DNA of 60,706 bases, taken from assembly GCA_025800365.1 (NCBI GenBank), contig JAOXRT010000155.1:1-60706 (forward strand), written 5' to 3'. The position numbers were made by a program, and so were the translations under genes. Shown piece by piece: positions 28,310 through 38,127 of this stretch. The stretch comes from Cellvibrionaceae bacterium (GTDB lineage: Bacteria; Pseudomonadota; Gammaproteobacteria; Pseudomonadales; Cellvibrionaceae). How positions within the stretch are numbered: position 1 is the stretch's first letter; every line of letters begins with the position of its first letter. Below the pieces are notes generated by a model. That model saw only the letters and a program-made list of their open reading frames with translations, was not told the origin of the DNA and searched no databases.

Positions 28310-28419
28310 TGCCTACTGTTACTATATCGGCTTGGTTGCTTAAAGTGGCGTGCAAACTAGGTGTTTTGCAGCTAGAACTGCTGATGTGTAGTGGCAATCA
28401 GTAGTGATTTCTGATCGGT

Positions 28420-29802
28420 TTAGAAAATGCCAAATTCGGCATTCTGTAGACTAGTCATTAATTTCATTACTTTGCTAAGGCTTTCTTGATACTCGCTGTG
28501 GCTCTCAGAATCAGCAGTAATCCCGCCTCCTCCCCAGCAGTGGATTTTACCATCGCCGTCCTCTAGTAGGGTGCGAATAGCAATCGAGCTGTCCATATTG
28601 CCATTCGCGCTTATATAAACCATGCTGCCGCAGTAAATAGAGCGATTGCTTTCCTCGAGATCAGCGATAATTTCCATAGCCCTTTTTTTGGGTGCCCCTG
28701 TTATTGAACCGCCAGGGAAGCTGTCCTTTAATAGCTTTATAGAGCTAGAATCTTCTTTTAAGGTGCCGGTAACCGTACTTACTAAGTGGTGAACATTGGG
28801 ATAGCTTTCCAAGGCGAATAACTCTGGTACTCGAACGCTTCCGAGCTCGCAGTTTCGACTTAAGTCATTGCGCAGCAAATCAACAATCATCAGGTTCTCA
28901 GCTCTATCTTTTTCGCTATTTTGTAAGCGCTGCGCAAATTCGGCATCTTGGCTAGGAGATTGGCCCCTCTCGATCGTGCCCTTTATGGGTTTGCTCTCAA
29001 CCCGATCTCCTTGTACGCGAATAAAGCGCTCTGGAGAGTGGCTCAAAATACAGCCTTTGTCGAGTTTCATGTAGGCACTAAAGGGTGATGGCAGTGATTT
29101 TCTTAGCTTGAGGTATGCGTTTAAGGTAGAGCCTTTGAAATCAGCGCTAAAACGTTGGGCGAAATTAACCTGATAACAGTCTCCTGCGCGAATATAGTCC
29201 TGAATTGCGTTTATATTGAAATCGTATTCTTCGCGGGTAATCTGTGGTTGAAAAAGGCTACATTGGTAGTCTTCTATTAGCTTTAGCCAATGTATACGCT
29301 GGCATCGTTCGACGATTTTGGCCATCTCTTGCTGTTGCTCTTCGCCAAGATCCGGCCCAAGGCACCAGGCTCTTTTGCTGTGGTGGTCTTGTATTATTGC
29401 CCAGCCATAGAGCCCAAACTGAGCTTGTGATAAGAGCTGTTTTGTATTGCTTTGGCCTACCTGATTGTAGGGTAGATCCATACCGAGATCGTAGCTTATA
29501 TAACCAATTAAACCACCACAAAAAACATGGGTGCTTGCGCACTCACTTGGGAGTGATTGTATCTCTTTCTCCAACAGTTCAAAGAAGTCACCGTTGTGTT
29601 CCAGACTTTCCCCATTCTCCTTAACGAAGCATCTGCCAGACTCAACGCTGATAGTCCGAATGGGATTGGCAGACATTATATCGTAACGCCCACTGCGCGG
29701 TCCGTGCGCACAACTATCAAGCCAGATAGCACCGGGTAAATTGGCAATACGCTGAAAAAGATCGGCGCTGTCCGAGAAGTAGGGTAGGTCAAAGCAAAGC
29801 AT
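28420..29802 (-). CDS. pabB: Aminodeoxychorismate synthase component I
   Basis: The 460-residue chorismate-binding enzyme, with the glutaminase PabA, converts chorismate to 4-amino-4-deoxychorismate for folate synthesis. The C-terminal catalytic domain shows YQVNFAQRF, the KPIKGTIERG motif with the PabB-type lysine, DLLRNDLSRN, and PGGSITGAPKKRAMEII. The N-terminal regulatory-like domain starts FDLPYF and has ISYDLGMDLPY. The KGT motif and length favour PabB over TrpE. pabA and pabC are not adjacent. Confidence 0.92.
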   Translation of the reverse strand: MLCFDLPYFSDSADLFQRIANLPGAIWLDSCAHGPRSGRYDIMSANPIRTISVESGRCFVKENGESLEHNGDFFELLEKEIQSLPSECASTHVFCGGLIGYISYDLGMDLPYNQVGQSNTKQLLSQAQFGLYGWAIIQDHHSKRAWCLGPDLGEEQQQEMAKIVERCQRIHWLKLIEDYQCSLFQPQITREEYDFNINAIQDYIRAGDCYQVNFAQRFSADFKGSTLNAYLKLRKSLPSPFSAYMKLDKGCILSHSPERFIRVQGDRVESKPIKGTIERGQSPSQDAEFAQRLQNSEKDRAENLMIVDLLRNDLSRNCELGSVRVPELFALESYPNVHHLVSTVTGTLKEDSSSIKLLKDSFPGGSITGAPKKRAMEIIADLEESNRSIYCGSMVYISANGNMDSSIAIRTLLEDGDGKIHCWGGGGITADSESHSEYQESLSKVMKLMTSLQNAEFGIF

Positions 29803-30169
29803 AAAAAACGGTGGTGTCGCTACAGGCTATAAACGCACCATTCTAACGTTTAGCTATATATAGGGCAAAACCTAGGGCGAAGTAATGTCGGCCTTCTACT
29901 GTTAAAACCTTATGTAGTCTAGCTTCAAAGCTGTTATTTCATGTAATGGGCTTTTCAATTTGGCCTCTATTACTATAGCGTCAATTGTTGTTCTAAAGCG
30001 CGGCATTGCTACAAGGACTTGGCGTGAACTCTTCACTATTCAGCGTAGCATCAGAACGCAAGTGATTAAATTACAAAGATAAAAATTTTTGTATTGAATA
30101 TCGAGTCAGCTTATAAAGAAATATTCTGATTTATAGAGAATATATTTCTGGCGCCATTCATATTTGACC

Positions 30170-30175
30170 TATAAT
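30170..30175 (+). promoter_or_regulatory. Candidate -10 element (TATAAT)
   Basis: A perfect TATAAT stands 24 bases before a short ORF at 30200 and the hydrolase gene at 30330. No good -35 lies at 17 bases. The surrounding 29803-30329 gap (527 bases) is strongly A+T rich and otherwise shows nothing recognisable. Confidence 0.35.
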
Positions 30176-30199
30176 TAGCTATAGATAAGTTTTAGGTCT

Positions 30200-30319
30200 A
30201 TGAGTACAAAAAATATCCAAACAAAAGTACTGTCGATTGTAAATTATTGCTGTGAACTAGAATGTTTGTTTCGCGCTAGCAATCCAGAACTTAACAATAA
30301 AACTCTCTGGGTGATTTAA
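30200..30319 (+). CDS. Possible 39-residue leader or small protein
   Basis: An ATG-started frame of 39 codons (starting MSTKNIQTKVLSIVNYCCEL) ends 10 bases before the GTG of the hydrolase gene and begins 24 bases after a TATAAT. It has an AGG 6-8 bases upstream and no known family. It could be a leader peptide, a small gene, or chance. Confidence 0.25.
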   Translation: MSTKNIQTKVLSIVNYCCELECLFRASNPELNNKTLWVI

Positions 30320-30329
30320 AGGATTCCGA

Positions 30330-31283
30330 GTGAAAAGTAGTAGTCGATTATTTCCTGTTCGTTTAGAAAGCGCCGAATCTAGAGGTGATTTGCTAGAGGA
30401 CGTGTATTTAATCAAACCCAATAATAGCCCTGATAAAAGTGTCGAGCTTGCTATCACCCGATTAGGTGCTCGAGATGTTGAGCACAGCAATCAAGCGCCG
30501 CTCATTTTATTCCATGGTTGTTATCAGAATCACCAAATGTGGTTAGGTGAATCTTACGACGGCTTAGCGCCGATGCTTGCCCGCAAGGGGCTTGATGTGT
30601 GGTTGCTTGATGCTCGCGGACATGGCCTTTCCATCGTCAATGACGGTTTTGAAAATAATACCTTAGCTGACTATGCGCGTTACGATATTCCAGCTGCTGC
30701 GGCTTTTGTTGCGGAGGTCTGCGAAAGGCCGCCAATGTGGCTGGGGCACAATGAGGGCTTTGGCGCATTGCTAATGTCTTTGGCTTGTGGCGCATTGAGT
30801 GAAACGTCACTATGTGCGGCATTGGGTCTAGGTGAGCCGTTTCCGCTAGGCAGCTTACGCCGCTTGCCTTTGGCAAACCATTTGGCCGATATGGTCAGCT
30901 TTGGTGACGTGCGAAATGAGGCGCTTGGGCCTGAGTTGGAATCAAAGGCTTTACGTCACCAGCTTTGGCGAGAGCAGGGCGTTTTTGGCCGTAGAGGACG
31001 TAGTCTAGACGTCGATCTATGGTCGGCCTTGGAGCGCCTCCAGCTGCCAATGGCCATTCAGCGACCTAATGCCGCCAGCAAAGGCGATGCAGGCTTGCTC
31101 AAATTGATTGAACAGGGCAAGCTCAGCTCATTGGCTGGAGGTCTTGAAGCAGCAGAACTGTTACAGCGGTTAATGTCCGCTGATGAGGTCTCCGCTATTT
31201 GGGCTCCTTTAGAGCACTGGTTTGGGCAACTGGAGTTGGCATTTGGCCTTTTACCCACTGATCAAATTGCACCGGCTTGTTGA
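30330..31283 (+). CDS. Alpha/beta-hydrolase-fold protein lacking the nucleophile Ser
   Basis: The 317-residue protein has a clear alpha/beta-hydrolase N-terminal half: oxyanion-hole region ILFHGCYQN (about 59-67), DVWLLDARGHGLS (89-101), and the nucleophile elbow. The elbow reads GHNEG, with Asn141 where catalytic Ser/Asp/Cys should be. The C-terminal half, normally holding the acid and His, is Leu/Ala rich and shows no convincing triad. It is probably a non-hydrolytic member. GTG 30330 has a GGATT site. It overlaps or abuts the Rieske gene downstream, so the two form an operon. Confidence 0.75.
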   Translation: MKSSSRLFPVRLESAESRGDLLEDVYLIKPNNSPDKSVELAITRLGARDVEHSNQAPLILFHGCYQNHQMWLGESYDGLAPMLARKGLDVWLLDARGHGLSIVNDGFENNTLADYARYDIPAAAAFVAEVCERPPMWLGHNEGFGALLMSLACGALSETSLCAALGLGEPFPLGSLRRLPLANHLADMVSFGDVRNEALGPELESKALRHQLWREQGVFGRRGRSLDVDLWSALERLQLPMAIQRPNAASKGDAGLLKLIEQGKLSSLAGGLEAAELLQRLMSADEVSAIWAPLEHWFGQLELAFGLLPTDQIAPAC

Positions 31284-31545
31284 GGGCTATAGAGGCTGTT
31301 TTCGTGTAGCAGGGCGAGAGTTATTGCTAATTCATGAAAATGGCCGAAGCCATCTAATCGATAGCCGTTGCCCCCATGCCGGGCGTTCTTTGGCGAATGG
31401 CAGCTGTGATGGCAAGGTCTTACGTTGTCCTGTTCATGGGCTGGGTTTCAGTCTTAACACGATGCAGTGTATCGAGCAGCCTAAATTCAAGTTAAGTCAT
31501 TACCCTGTCGCCTACGATGGCGATACTTTGGGGGTTGAGCTTTAA
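31267..31545 (+). CDS. Rieske [2Fe-2S] ferredoxin-like protein
   Basis: The protein of about 92 residues has one complete Rieske cluster site, CPHAGRSL and, 17 residues on, CPVHGLGF (two Cys and two His), and the usual terminal strand DGDTLGVEL. Proteins of this size act as electron carriers for oxygenases or as accessory subunits. The start is uncertain: no ATG is present, and TTG at 31267 or an earlier TTG at 31222 are the candidates; both overlap the end of the hydrolase gene in another frame. The CDS is certain from about residue 4 on. Confidence 0.8.
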   Translation: MHRLVEGYRGCFRVAGRELLLIHENGRSHLIDSRCPHAGRSLANGSCDGKVLRCPVHGLGFSLNTMQCIEQPKFKLSHYPVAYDGDTLGVEL

Positions 31546-31712
31546 CCGTCTTACTTCACTAAATCAACGCCTAGCCTGTAAATCTCCAGTCTAAATAAAT
31601 CTCCTGAATAATAGCTATAGCTTTGGTTTTCGCGCTTGCCTGTTAAGATGCTGCCATACTCAATGCTTGCCATATCCATTTCATGCCACAAACGTTCCTA
31701 GAGGGAAGCCAT

Positions 31713-32207
31713 ATGACTATAGCAACACCGGATCTATGCGATGCTTATCCTGAGCTCGTGCGAGTAACCATCCCAACAATTACCCGTAATTTTGGTGGCC
31801 GTGAAAACTTTGGTGGCCAAATAGTGACCATCAAGTGCCATGAGGATAATTCCTTGGTTAAGGAGCAAGCAGGTACTGACGGTCGCGGTAAGGTTATGGT
31901 GGTCGACGGTGGTGGTTCATTGCGCAAAGCACTGCTAGGAGACATGATTGCTGAAAATGCAGTTAAAAACGGTTGGGAGGGTATTATCATTTACGGTTGT
32001 ATCCGTGATGCAGCCGTTATGGCGACGTTGGACTTGGGTGTTCAAGCCTTAGCCACCATTCCATTGAAAACCGAGAAGCGTGGCTTGGGTGATCTAAACG
32101 TGCCGGTCAATTTTGCCGGTGTTGATTTTATTCCTGGTGAATATGTCTATGCTGATAGCAATGGTGTTATTGTGAGTGCCGAAGCACTGAGTATGCCGGC
32201 CGAATAA
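31713..32207 (+). CDS. rraA: Ribonuclease E activity regulator RraA
   Basis: The 164-residue protein matches E. coli RraA along its length: DLCDAYPE at the start, [29 protein letters not shown], and [17 protein letters not shown]. In E. coli the ring-shaped trimer binds RNase E and inhibits degradosome activity. Relatives in this fold are aldolases/oxaloacetate decarboxylases. ATG at 31713, 7 bases after GAGGGA, is chosen over an upstream ATG at 31683. Its stop codon abuts the stop of the converging DUF488 gene with no spacer. Confidence 0.93.
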   Translation: MTIATPDLCDAYPELVRVTIPTITRNFGGRENFGGQIVTIKCHEDNSLVKEQAGTDGRGKVMVVDGGGSLRKALLGDMIAENAVKNGWEGIIIYGCIRDAAVMATLDLGVQALATIPLKTEKRGLGDLNVPVNFAGVDFIPGEYVYADSNGVIVSAEALSMPAE

Positions 32208-32855
32208 TCACTCTTTATTGCTTGTGACACCCTTCTTTTGGGTGTCGGCGGTTTCTAGCTCGCCGTCTGTTTTGGGGCGGCGATAGTTCACCGCGCAGCA
32301 CTGCGCTTGATAAGCTTGAAGCCTTATATCTTCGGCAGAGCTAAACATATCCTGTTCTAGCTTATGCTCGTCAATCAGACGCTGCATGAGTTCAGCTTGG
32401 CTTTCCAGCGTGCCATCATGAAGAATATGTTGAATTTCCCATTTGCTGTTAGCCTCTAGAAAATTCGCGATTAAAAGGCTCCTGTGGCAGCTCGCCGGGT
32501 CCTTCTCGGCACACATAAGGGCAATGGCGTAGCCTTTACTGATGCCGTTCTTTAGGCGATCAATTCCGGTTAAGAATAAGTTACTTGCCTGCAGCTTTCC
32601 AAAGTTAATTTGCCCGTCGCTATTGTAGTGTCGACCGTCCTTTGAACGTGGACCAAGTTTATCCCCCATATAGATATAGTGGATGGACTGTGCGGGTAAA
32701 TTTAGTTGCAGATTGGGCTGGTCGTACTCTTTAAAGCGACGGCTAAAGGGGACAGATCGAACATCAACTAGCGCGGTAACATTGTATTGCTCGAGCTGCT
32801 GGCTAAATTCATCAAAGGGTTTTGTCGCGTAACCAATGGTATATAGCGTCGTCAT
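32208..32855 (-). CDS. DUF488 family protein
   Basis: The 215-residue protein has the DUF488 core: LYTIGYATKPFDEF, then ALVDVRSVPFSRRF, then ALMCAEKDPASCHRSLLI with two Cys and a His. The function of the family is not established; an RNA-, nucleotide- or thiol-related enzyme has been suggested. About 40 C-terminal residues after the core are polar and variable. Its stop codon directly abuts the rraA stop. Confidence 0.88.
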   Translation of the reverse strand: MTTLYTIGYATKPFDEFSQQLEQYNVTALVDVRSVPFSRRFKEYDQPNLQLNLPAQSIHYIYMGDKLGPRSKDGRHYNSDGQINFGKLQASNLFLTGIDRLKNGISKGYAIALMCAEKDPASCHRSLLIANFLEANSKWEIQHILHDGTLESQAELMQRLIDEHKLEQDMFSSAEDIRLQAYQAQCCAVNYRRPKTDGELETADTQKKGVTSNKE

Positions 32856-32910
32856 TGCGCAAGGTAGGTCGTTTAAGTGTTAGCAGGCGATTGGGAGAGG
32901 GGCTAGGCTT

Positions 32911-32930
32911 GGGGCAGCGTTTGCTGCCCC
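32911..32930. terminator. Hairpin downstream of nhaB
   Basis: Perfect stem GGGGCAGC / GCTGCCCC with a four-base loop, 23 bases past the nhaB stop on the minus strand. No T-run follows, so it may stabilise the 3' end rather than terminate alone. Confidence 0.5.
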
Positions 32931-32952
32931 GTTTATCCTTATTTAAAGGCGC

Positions 32953-34455
32953 TTATACGAAAGCGATAACGCAGGCAATACCAACGCCACCTAAAACGAA
33001 GGTGTACGGTAGAGCCATAATGACCATGCGGCCATAGGATAGGCGAATAAGTGGCGCCAGTGCCGAAGTCAACAAGAACAAGAATGCAGCCTGACCATTA
33101 GGCGTTGCAACAGACGGTAAGTTGGTACCGGTGTTGATGGCAATGGCCAACTTATCAAAGTGTTCTTTAGTGATCGTGCCAGCGTCCAAAGCGGCTTTAA
33201 TCTCATTGATGTAAACCGTTGCCACAAATACGTTATCCGAAATCATCGACAAGACACCGTTGGCAAGAAATAGCATCGGAGTTTGTTGTTCTGGTTCCAA
33301 AGAAAGAACGAGTGCGGTAATCGGCTGAAATAAGTGCTGGGCGTGAATTACGGCAACAATGGCAAAGAATACAGCCAGTAGGGCGGTAAATGGCAGTGCT
33401 TCTTCGAAGGCGTGTCCAATCTGGTGCTCGTCGATAATACCGTTAAAGGCGGTAAGTAGGACGATAATCATCAAGCCGATTAGACCCACTTCAGCTACGT
33501 GCAAGGCTAAAGATACCACCAGCACCAAACCGACTAAGGCTTGGACGATTAAGGCGGCTTTATCTTTAATAGTGCGCTTGGCGTCTTCCTCTTCAGAGAA
33601 GTCTTCTAGCACCGCGCGCACAGACTCTGGAAGAGTCGCGCCGTAGCCAAACCAGCCTGTTTTCTCTAGCAGCAAACAGGTCATTAAGCCGGCTGCTAAT
33701 ACTGGCATGGTTACCGGGGCCATGATCTTAACAAAGGTAATAAAATCCCAGCCAGCCACATTGGCAATCAATAAGTTTTGCGGTTCGCCCACTACGGTAC
33801 ACACGCCACCTAGAGCTGTACCTACAGCACCGTGCATAATAAGGCTACGTAAGAAAGAGCGGAAGCGGTCTAGGTCTTCACGGTGGTACTCATAAACTTC
33901 TTCATCTTGGCCGTGATCGTGCTCATGATGAAATTTCTTGCCCGAGGCAATTTCGTGATAAACCGAGTAAAAGCCCACAGCAACGGTAATCAGTACCGCT
34001 GTAACGGTGAGGGCGTCAAGAAACGCTGATAATACCGCTGAGGTTAGACAGAATAAGAATGACAGAAGCATCTTAGAGCGTATGCCTAAGAGAATCTTGG
34101 TGAACACGTACAGCAGCAGGTCCTTCATAAAGAAGATACCGGCAACCATAAACATCAGTAGCAATATAACCGGGAAGTTAACAAAGAGCTCTTCTTTAAC
34201 CGCTTCCGGTGTGGCCATACCCATTGCAATTGCTTCGATTGCTAATAAGCCGCCTGGCTGTAGTGGATAACACTTCAGCGCCATGGCCAGGGTAAAGATA
34301 AATTCGAGGATAATAACCCAGCCAGTAACATATTTACCGACAGTTACCATCAAGATAGGGTTGATGACTAAAAAGGCAATGATGGCTTTTTTGTACCAAT
34401 CTGGGGCATGCCCTAGAAAGTTACTGGTAAGCGCTTGGCCCATGGTTTTTGTCAT
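32953..34455 (-). CDS. nhaB: Na+/H+ antiporter NhaB
   Basis: The 500-residue inner-membrane protein has about 12 helices and matches NhaB in order: start [57 protein letters not shown], and [18 protein letters not shown] charged His/Asp/Glu-rich loop ([18 protein letters not shown], about 172-189) lies between helices and could sense pH or metal. It extrudes Na+ in exchange for protons, fitting a marine lifestyle. An AAGGA ribosome site precedes the ATG. Confidence 0.95.
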   Translation of the reverse strand: MTKTMGQALTSNFLGHAPDWYKKAIIAFLVINPILMVTVGKYVTGWVIILEFIFTLAMALKCYPLQPGGLLAIEAIAMGMATPEAVKEELFVNFPVILLLMFMVAGIFFMKDLLLYVFTKILLGIRSKMLLSFLFCLTSAVLSAFLDALTVTAVLITVAVGFYSVYHEIASGKKFHHEHDHGQDEEVYEYHREDLDRFRSFLRSLIMHGAVGTALGGVCTVVGEPQNLLIANVAGWDFITFVKIMAPVTMPVLAAGLMTCLLLEKTGWFGYGATLPESVRAVLEDFSEEEDAKRTIKDKAALIVQALVGLVLVVSLALHVAEVGLIGLMIIVLLTAFNGIIDEHQIGHAFEEALPFTALLAVFFAIVAVIHAQHLFQPITALVLSLEPEQQTPMLFLANGVLSMISDNVFVATVYINEIKAALDAGTITKEHFDKLAIAINTGTNLPSVATPNGQAAFLFLLTSALAPLIRLSYGRMVIMALPYTFVLGGVGIACVIAFV

Positions 34456-34898
34456 TATAAGAATCCTTAGCTGTTGCTAGCATCATCGTTTGGTTGGGTT
34501 GATTTTAGACATTCACCGCTAGAAATCCACCGCTTTATCCTACAGCGGCTTTATTTGAAGGATTATTAGCCCCTTTCGCATCGAATGGGCTAATTTCTGA
34601 CCAAAGGGCGCACGAATTTTCATCACTGAAGGGCATTCTAGGCGTCAAATTGTTCGCTAGTAGCTGATTGCTAGCCAGCTTTTACCTGTCTATGTTACTG
34701 TCCGCCTTTGGTTTTTTCATTCTTTGCCAGATATGTAGACTGGGCTGCGAAAAGGTCGCGGTAAACAGGATAAACTGCTAATAGCCGACAAAAGCTCGTC
34801 TAAACCCTTAGTGTTCAAATGTATTTAAGACGTCAATGAAAAATAGGACGCTCAATTATTGAACAACGTAATAGGATCACCTGGAAGGTAACATTGCG
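34456..34898. other. Divergent intergenic region nhaB/fimL
   Basis: 443 bases. It contains one hairpin, ATTAGCCC / GGGCTAAT (34565-34572 and 34587-34594), in the 5' leader side of nhaB, and a CCGCT/AGCGG stem nearer the nhaB start. I see no match to a known sodium or lithium riboswitch. No gene was seen. Confidence 0.45.
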
Positions 34899-36608
34899 GT
34901 GACAGATTTATATAAACAGTTGGTCTCCCTAAGCCTCGTTTCGCCGGAGCTTAATGCCAATGTTGAAATGGCGGTAGTTAAACTAGAGCAGTTTAGCCGC
35001 GAAACAGACAATATGGATTTGCTGAGTGATGCCATTGCATTGGTTTCCCAAATTCATGGTGCCGTTAGAATGGTGCAGCTCAGTGGTGTGGAATTGCTGA
35101 GCAGTGAGCTAATGCGCTTGCTTGAATCCATTTTGCAGGGCCGTAGTGTAGGCACGGATGATTTTGCAGCTATTAGCGCGAGCTTGTTTATCCTACCCAG
35201 ATACTTAGAGCTAACCGCACAGCGCAAACTGAACTTACCCGATTTATTGCTTCCGCAGATTAATGAACTGCGTGCTTGTACTCAGCAATCGCCGTTACCG
35301 GAAAGTTATTTTTTTCCAGCGAATTTGCACCTGCTCAAGTCACCGGATAAAAGCAGTAGCAGCATTCGCGAAGAGTTTGGTGGCTTATGTCGTCGCTTGC
35401 GACATATGTACCAATTAGGTTTGTTGCAGACTATACGTTCTCCTAATATGAATGCACTTGGTTTAATGGAGCGTTCTTTGCAGCGTTTACAAGCCGTTTG
35501 CGGGGGCTATCGATTCGCCACGTTTTGGTGGGTAGCCAGTGCTGCGGTGAATGCGTTGCAGCAAGGCGTCACATTGACTGCGAGTCGTAAAATTCTGCTG
35601 CGCAACATTGATAGAGAGATTCGCCGTCTGCAACAAGAAGGCGAAGCGGTATTAGATCAGCCGCCCAAATTAGAGTTGCTAAGAGAGTTACTTTACCTCG
35701 CTAGCCAAGGTTTACCGGATGAAGCCCTGACAGAGCAACTGCAAGAGAGCTTAGGTGGTGCGGCTTGGTACAGCGAGGCCGAACTTAAAAAGTTCCAGCA
35801 TGAGTTGCACGGGCCTAGTCTTAATACAGTGCATTCTGTGGTACAGGCACTGGCCGAAGAATTTAAGGTTAGCCAATCAATTCTGGAAATGGCTTCCCAA
35901 GCGGGCGATAGCTTGATCGTCGACTTTGAAGAGCTGATTGCGACGCTCGAGCGTATTACCGATGCGCTTTCCGTTTTGGGCTTAAGTCGAGCTCACGAAA
36001 TCATGCGCGAACAGGTGCGTAAAATCCAAGACTGGCACGACGGTGAGGTGGAATACCACAGCGATGGTTTAGTTGCGGTTGCTGATGCGCTTGTCTATGT
36101 AGAAAGCACCGTGGCAGGGCTAGAAAACCTTTCTTTGTCGGATGACAACTTAGATCAGTTAAATCATCTGGCGACCCGCGAAGCGGTGGCTGGGAATCAA
36201 TTGGCAGAGGCCGAAGCTATCGTTATTAGTGAGAGTCAATCTGGATTAATGATGGTTAAGCGAGCGTTGTCTTCTTATTCCGAATCCGGCTACGACCTCA
36301 ATCATATTGGCAATATCAGTAACACCATTACCAGTGTGCGCGGTGGTTTAAATATGATTTCCTTGCGTCGTGCTGGCGCCATGGTTGAATCTATTCAGCA
36401 GTTTGTTGATCAAATATTGCTCTCCGGTGCTCAGCCGCCGGCTCTGGATACCTTACTGGAAACCCTAGCCGATTCTATAATCAGTTTAGAATACTATCTG
36501 GCCAGCTATGGCGCGCTGCACCAAGCTGATGAGTCGATTTTAATCCTCGGTGAAGAAAGTTTGATGTCCCTAGGTTTTCCTGTCTCTATACCGGCTGAAG
36601 AAGAATGA
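34899..36608 (+). CDS. fimL: FimL-like twitching motility/cAMP regulator
   Basis: The 569-residue, mostly helical soluble protein resembles the N-terminal Hpt-like part of the ChpA/PilL hybrid kinase without kinase or receiver domains, as FimL does. The Hpt-like helices (LSDAIALVSQIHGAVRMVQLSGVELLSSEL, which I give only by its ends L42 to L71) lack the phosphorylatable His in the usual HxxKG form. In Pseudomonas FimL links the Pil-Chp pathway and FimV to the adenylate cyclase CyaB. There fimL also lies next to nudC, as here. The start GTG 34899 has a GGAAGG site; TTG at 34893 is possible. It overlaps nudC by four bases. Confidence 0.8.
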   Translation: MTDLYKQLVSLSLVSPELNANVEMAVVKLEQFSRETDNMDLLSDAIALVSQIHGAVRMVQLSGVELLSSELMRLLESILQGRSVGTDDFAAISASLFILPRYLELTAQRKLNLPDLLLPQINELRACTQQSPLPESYFFPANLHLLKSPDKSSSSIREEFGGLCRRLRHMYQLGLLQTIRSPNMNALGLMERSLQRLQAVCGGYRFATFWWVASAAVNALQQGVTLTASRKILLRNIDREIRRLQQEGEAVLDQPPKLELLRELLYLASQGLPDEALTEQLQESLGGAAWYSEAELKKFQHELHGPSLNTVHSVVQALAEEFKVSQSILEMASQAGDSLIVDFEELIATLERITDALSVLGLSRAHEIMREQVRKIQDWHDGEVEYHSDGLVAVADALVYVESTVAGLENLSLSDDNLDQLNHLATREAVAGNQLAEAEAIVISESQSGLMMVKRALSSYSESGYDLNHIGNISNTITSVRGGLNMISLRRAGAMVESIQQFVDQILLSGAQPPALDTLLETLADSIISLEYYLASYGALHQADESILILGEESLMSLGFPVSIPAEEE

Positions 36609-37435
36609 GTGCGATAGTTCATCCCCAAGACCTCGGCTTAGCCTCCGAGCGTTTTAAGCCGGGCTGTAAGATTTTATTGATTGCTGAAGAGGGCGTATGG
36701 GCCAGTGAGCAGCACTGGCAAACTGTCGATTTCCAGTGGTGGCAGGACAACGCCGAATCAATCGGTTTAAAGCGTGAAGAGCTGCATTATATAGCTGAGT
36801 ACAATGGCCAAGATTTCTTTGCGATTTACTTGGAAGCAGCAGATGCCTTAGTTGATGGCCAATGGCTCGGCTTACGGCAATTACTGCCACATTTAAGTGA
36901 AGATGAGTTTGAGCTGATCGGGCGTGCAAGCCAGGTGTGCCAGTGGGATCGCAATCACCGCTTCTGTGGCCACTGTGGTACCACTACTCATTACCATGCC
37001 AAAGATCGAGCTCGGGTCTGTAGCAGTTGTGGTTTACATACTTACCCTCGTATCTCACCCTGCATCATTGTTTTGGTTACTCGTGGTGAATATTGCTTAT
37101 TGGCGCGTCACCAACGATACAAAACCCCAATGTATAGCTGTTTGGCAGGCTTTATGGAGGCGGGAGAGAGCGCTGAGCAATGCTTGCATCGTGAAGTGTT
37201 TGAAGAGGTTGGCGTCCAGGTTCAGAATTTGCTTTACCAGGGAAGCCAGTCTTGGCCCTTCCCGGGGCAGTTGATGTTAGGTTTTACAGCCGAGTATCAC
37301 AGTGGCGATATAAACGTGGATGAAGAGGAAATCGCTGAGGCTGGCTGGTATCATTACAGCGAGCTGCCCCAGGTGCCCCCAACGGTAAGTATTTCAGGGC
37401 AGCTGGTTCAAAATTTTGTCGACAGCTTTCGCTAA
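36605..37435 (+). CDS. nudC: NAD+ diphosphatase (RNA de-NADding) NudC
   Basis: The 276-residue Nudix hydrolase cleaves NAD(H), and NAD caps on RNA, to NMN(H) and AMP. It has the NudC layout: a variable N-terminal domain, a zinc ribbon with Cys121, Cys124, Cys139 and Cys142, and the Nudix box from Gly182 to Gly203 (GFMEAGESAEQCLHREVFEE is its first 20 residues). The NudC-specific SQSWPFPGQLMLGF follows. The ATG overlaps the fimL stop (ATGA), indicating translational coupling. Confidence 0.95.
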   Translation: MSAIVHPQDLGLASERFKPGCKILLIAEEGVWASEQHWQTVDFQWWQDNAESIGLKREELHYIAEYNGQDFFAIYLEAADALVDGQWLGLRQLLPHLSEDEFELIGRASQVCQWDRNHRFCGHCGTTTHYHAKDRARVCSSCGLHTYPRISPCIIVLVTRGEYCLLARHQRYKTPMYSCLAGFMEAGESAEQCLHREVFEEVGVQVQNLLYQGSQSWPFPGQLMLGFTAEYHSGDINVDEEEIAEAGWYHYSELPQVPPTVSISGQLVQNFVDSFR

Positions 37436-37452
37436 GGATCTAGGAGTACGGC

Positions 37453-38103
37453 ATGGTTTATATGGGCTTGGCAATTGGCATAGGAATGCTGAGTGTCCTG
37501 CTACTTTATCTGGGCTTGCGCATTATCTTGCGTACAGGCTGGATTTTAGGTTTTATCCGTGGTTGCTGCGCGGCGGCGGTGTTGGCAATGGCCGCTTTGG
37601 TGGCTTTGGCCGCCTATGACATCTATAGCTACCAGCAGCTTAATGAACCAAAAGCCATAGCAACGATTAGTACCCGAGCCATTGGAGCGCAGGAATACGA
37701 AGTTAATGTATTGTTTGGCAATGGCCAGGAAAAGCGTTTTGAAATAAAGGGTGATCAGTGGCAGGTCGATGCACGTATCATCCGCTGGCCAAATTTTGGC
37801 GGCATGATGCACCTGAAACCCGGTTTTCGCTTGGATCGCATTAGCGGCCGCTATTACGCCCTAGGGCAGGAGCGCGATAGCGAGCGTAGCGTACACCCCC
37901 TCAATAGCAGTATCAGTGTTGATGTGTGGCAATTACTGCAAAACCATTATCAGCGATTATCCTTGCAGCGAACCACTTTTGGCAGCGCGACCTTTATGCC
38001 AATGGTTGACGATGGTTTGTATGAAATTAGTCTCAGCGCAAATGGCTTAAGCTCTAAGCCTTTAAATGATAAAGCGCGTGACGCATTAAATCAGTGGCGC
38101 TAA
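37453..38103 (+). CDS. Hypothetical membrane protein of the fimL-sohB run
   Basis: The 216-residue protein has two N-terminal transmembrane helices (about 3-25 and 33-55, with a Cys pair RGCCAAA between them) and a C-terminal soluble domain of about 150 residues. The latter has a beta-rich first part (IGAQEYEVNVLFGNGQEKRF) and a basic WPNFGG loop. It is sometimes annotated as a multidrug transporter in Pseudomonas, without visible support here. It lies 17 bases after nudC and 24 before sohB, so all four genes are one transcription unit. Ribosome site TAGGAG. Confidence 0.8.
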   Translation: MVYMGLAIGIGMLSVLLLYLGLRIILRTGWILGFIRGCCAAAVLAMAALVALAAYDIYSYQQLNEPKAIATISTRAIGAQEYEVNVLFGNGQEKRFEIKGDQWQVDARIIRWPNFGGMMHLKPGFRLDRISGRYYALGQERDSERSVHPLNSSISVDVWQLLQNHYQRLSLQRTTFGSATFMPMVDDGLYEISLSANGLSSKPLNDKARDALNQWR

Positions 38104-38127
38104 GCCGCCAATCGATAGGAGAATATT

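Noticed and set aside
34456-34898. Sodium or lithium riboswitch ahead of nhaB
   Set aside because: Hairpins are present but I could not match any known riboswitch core.
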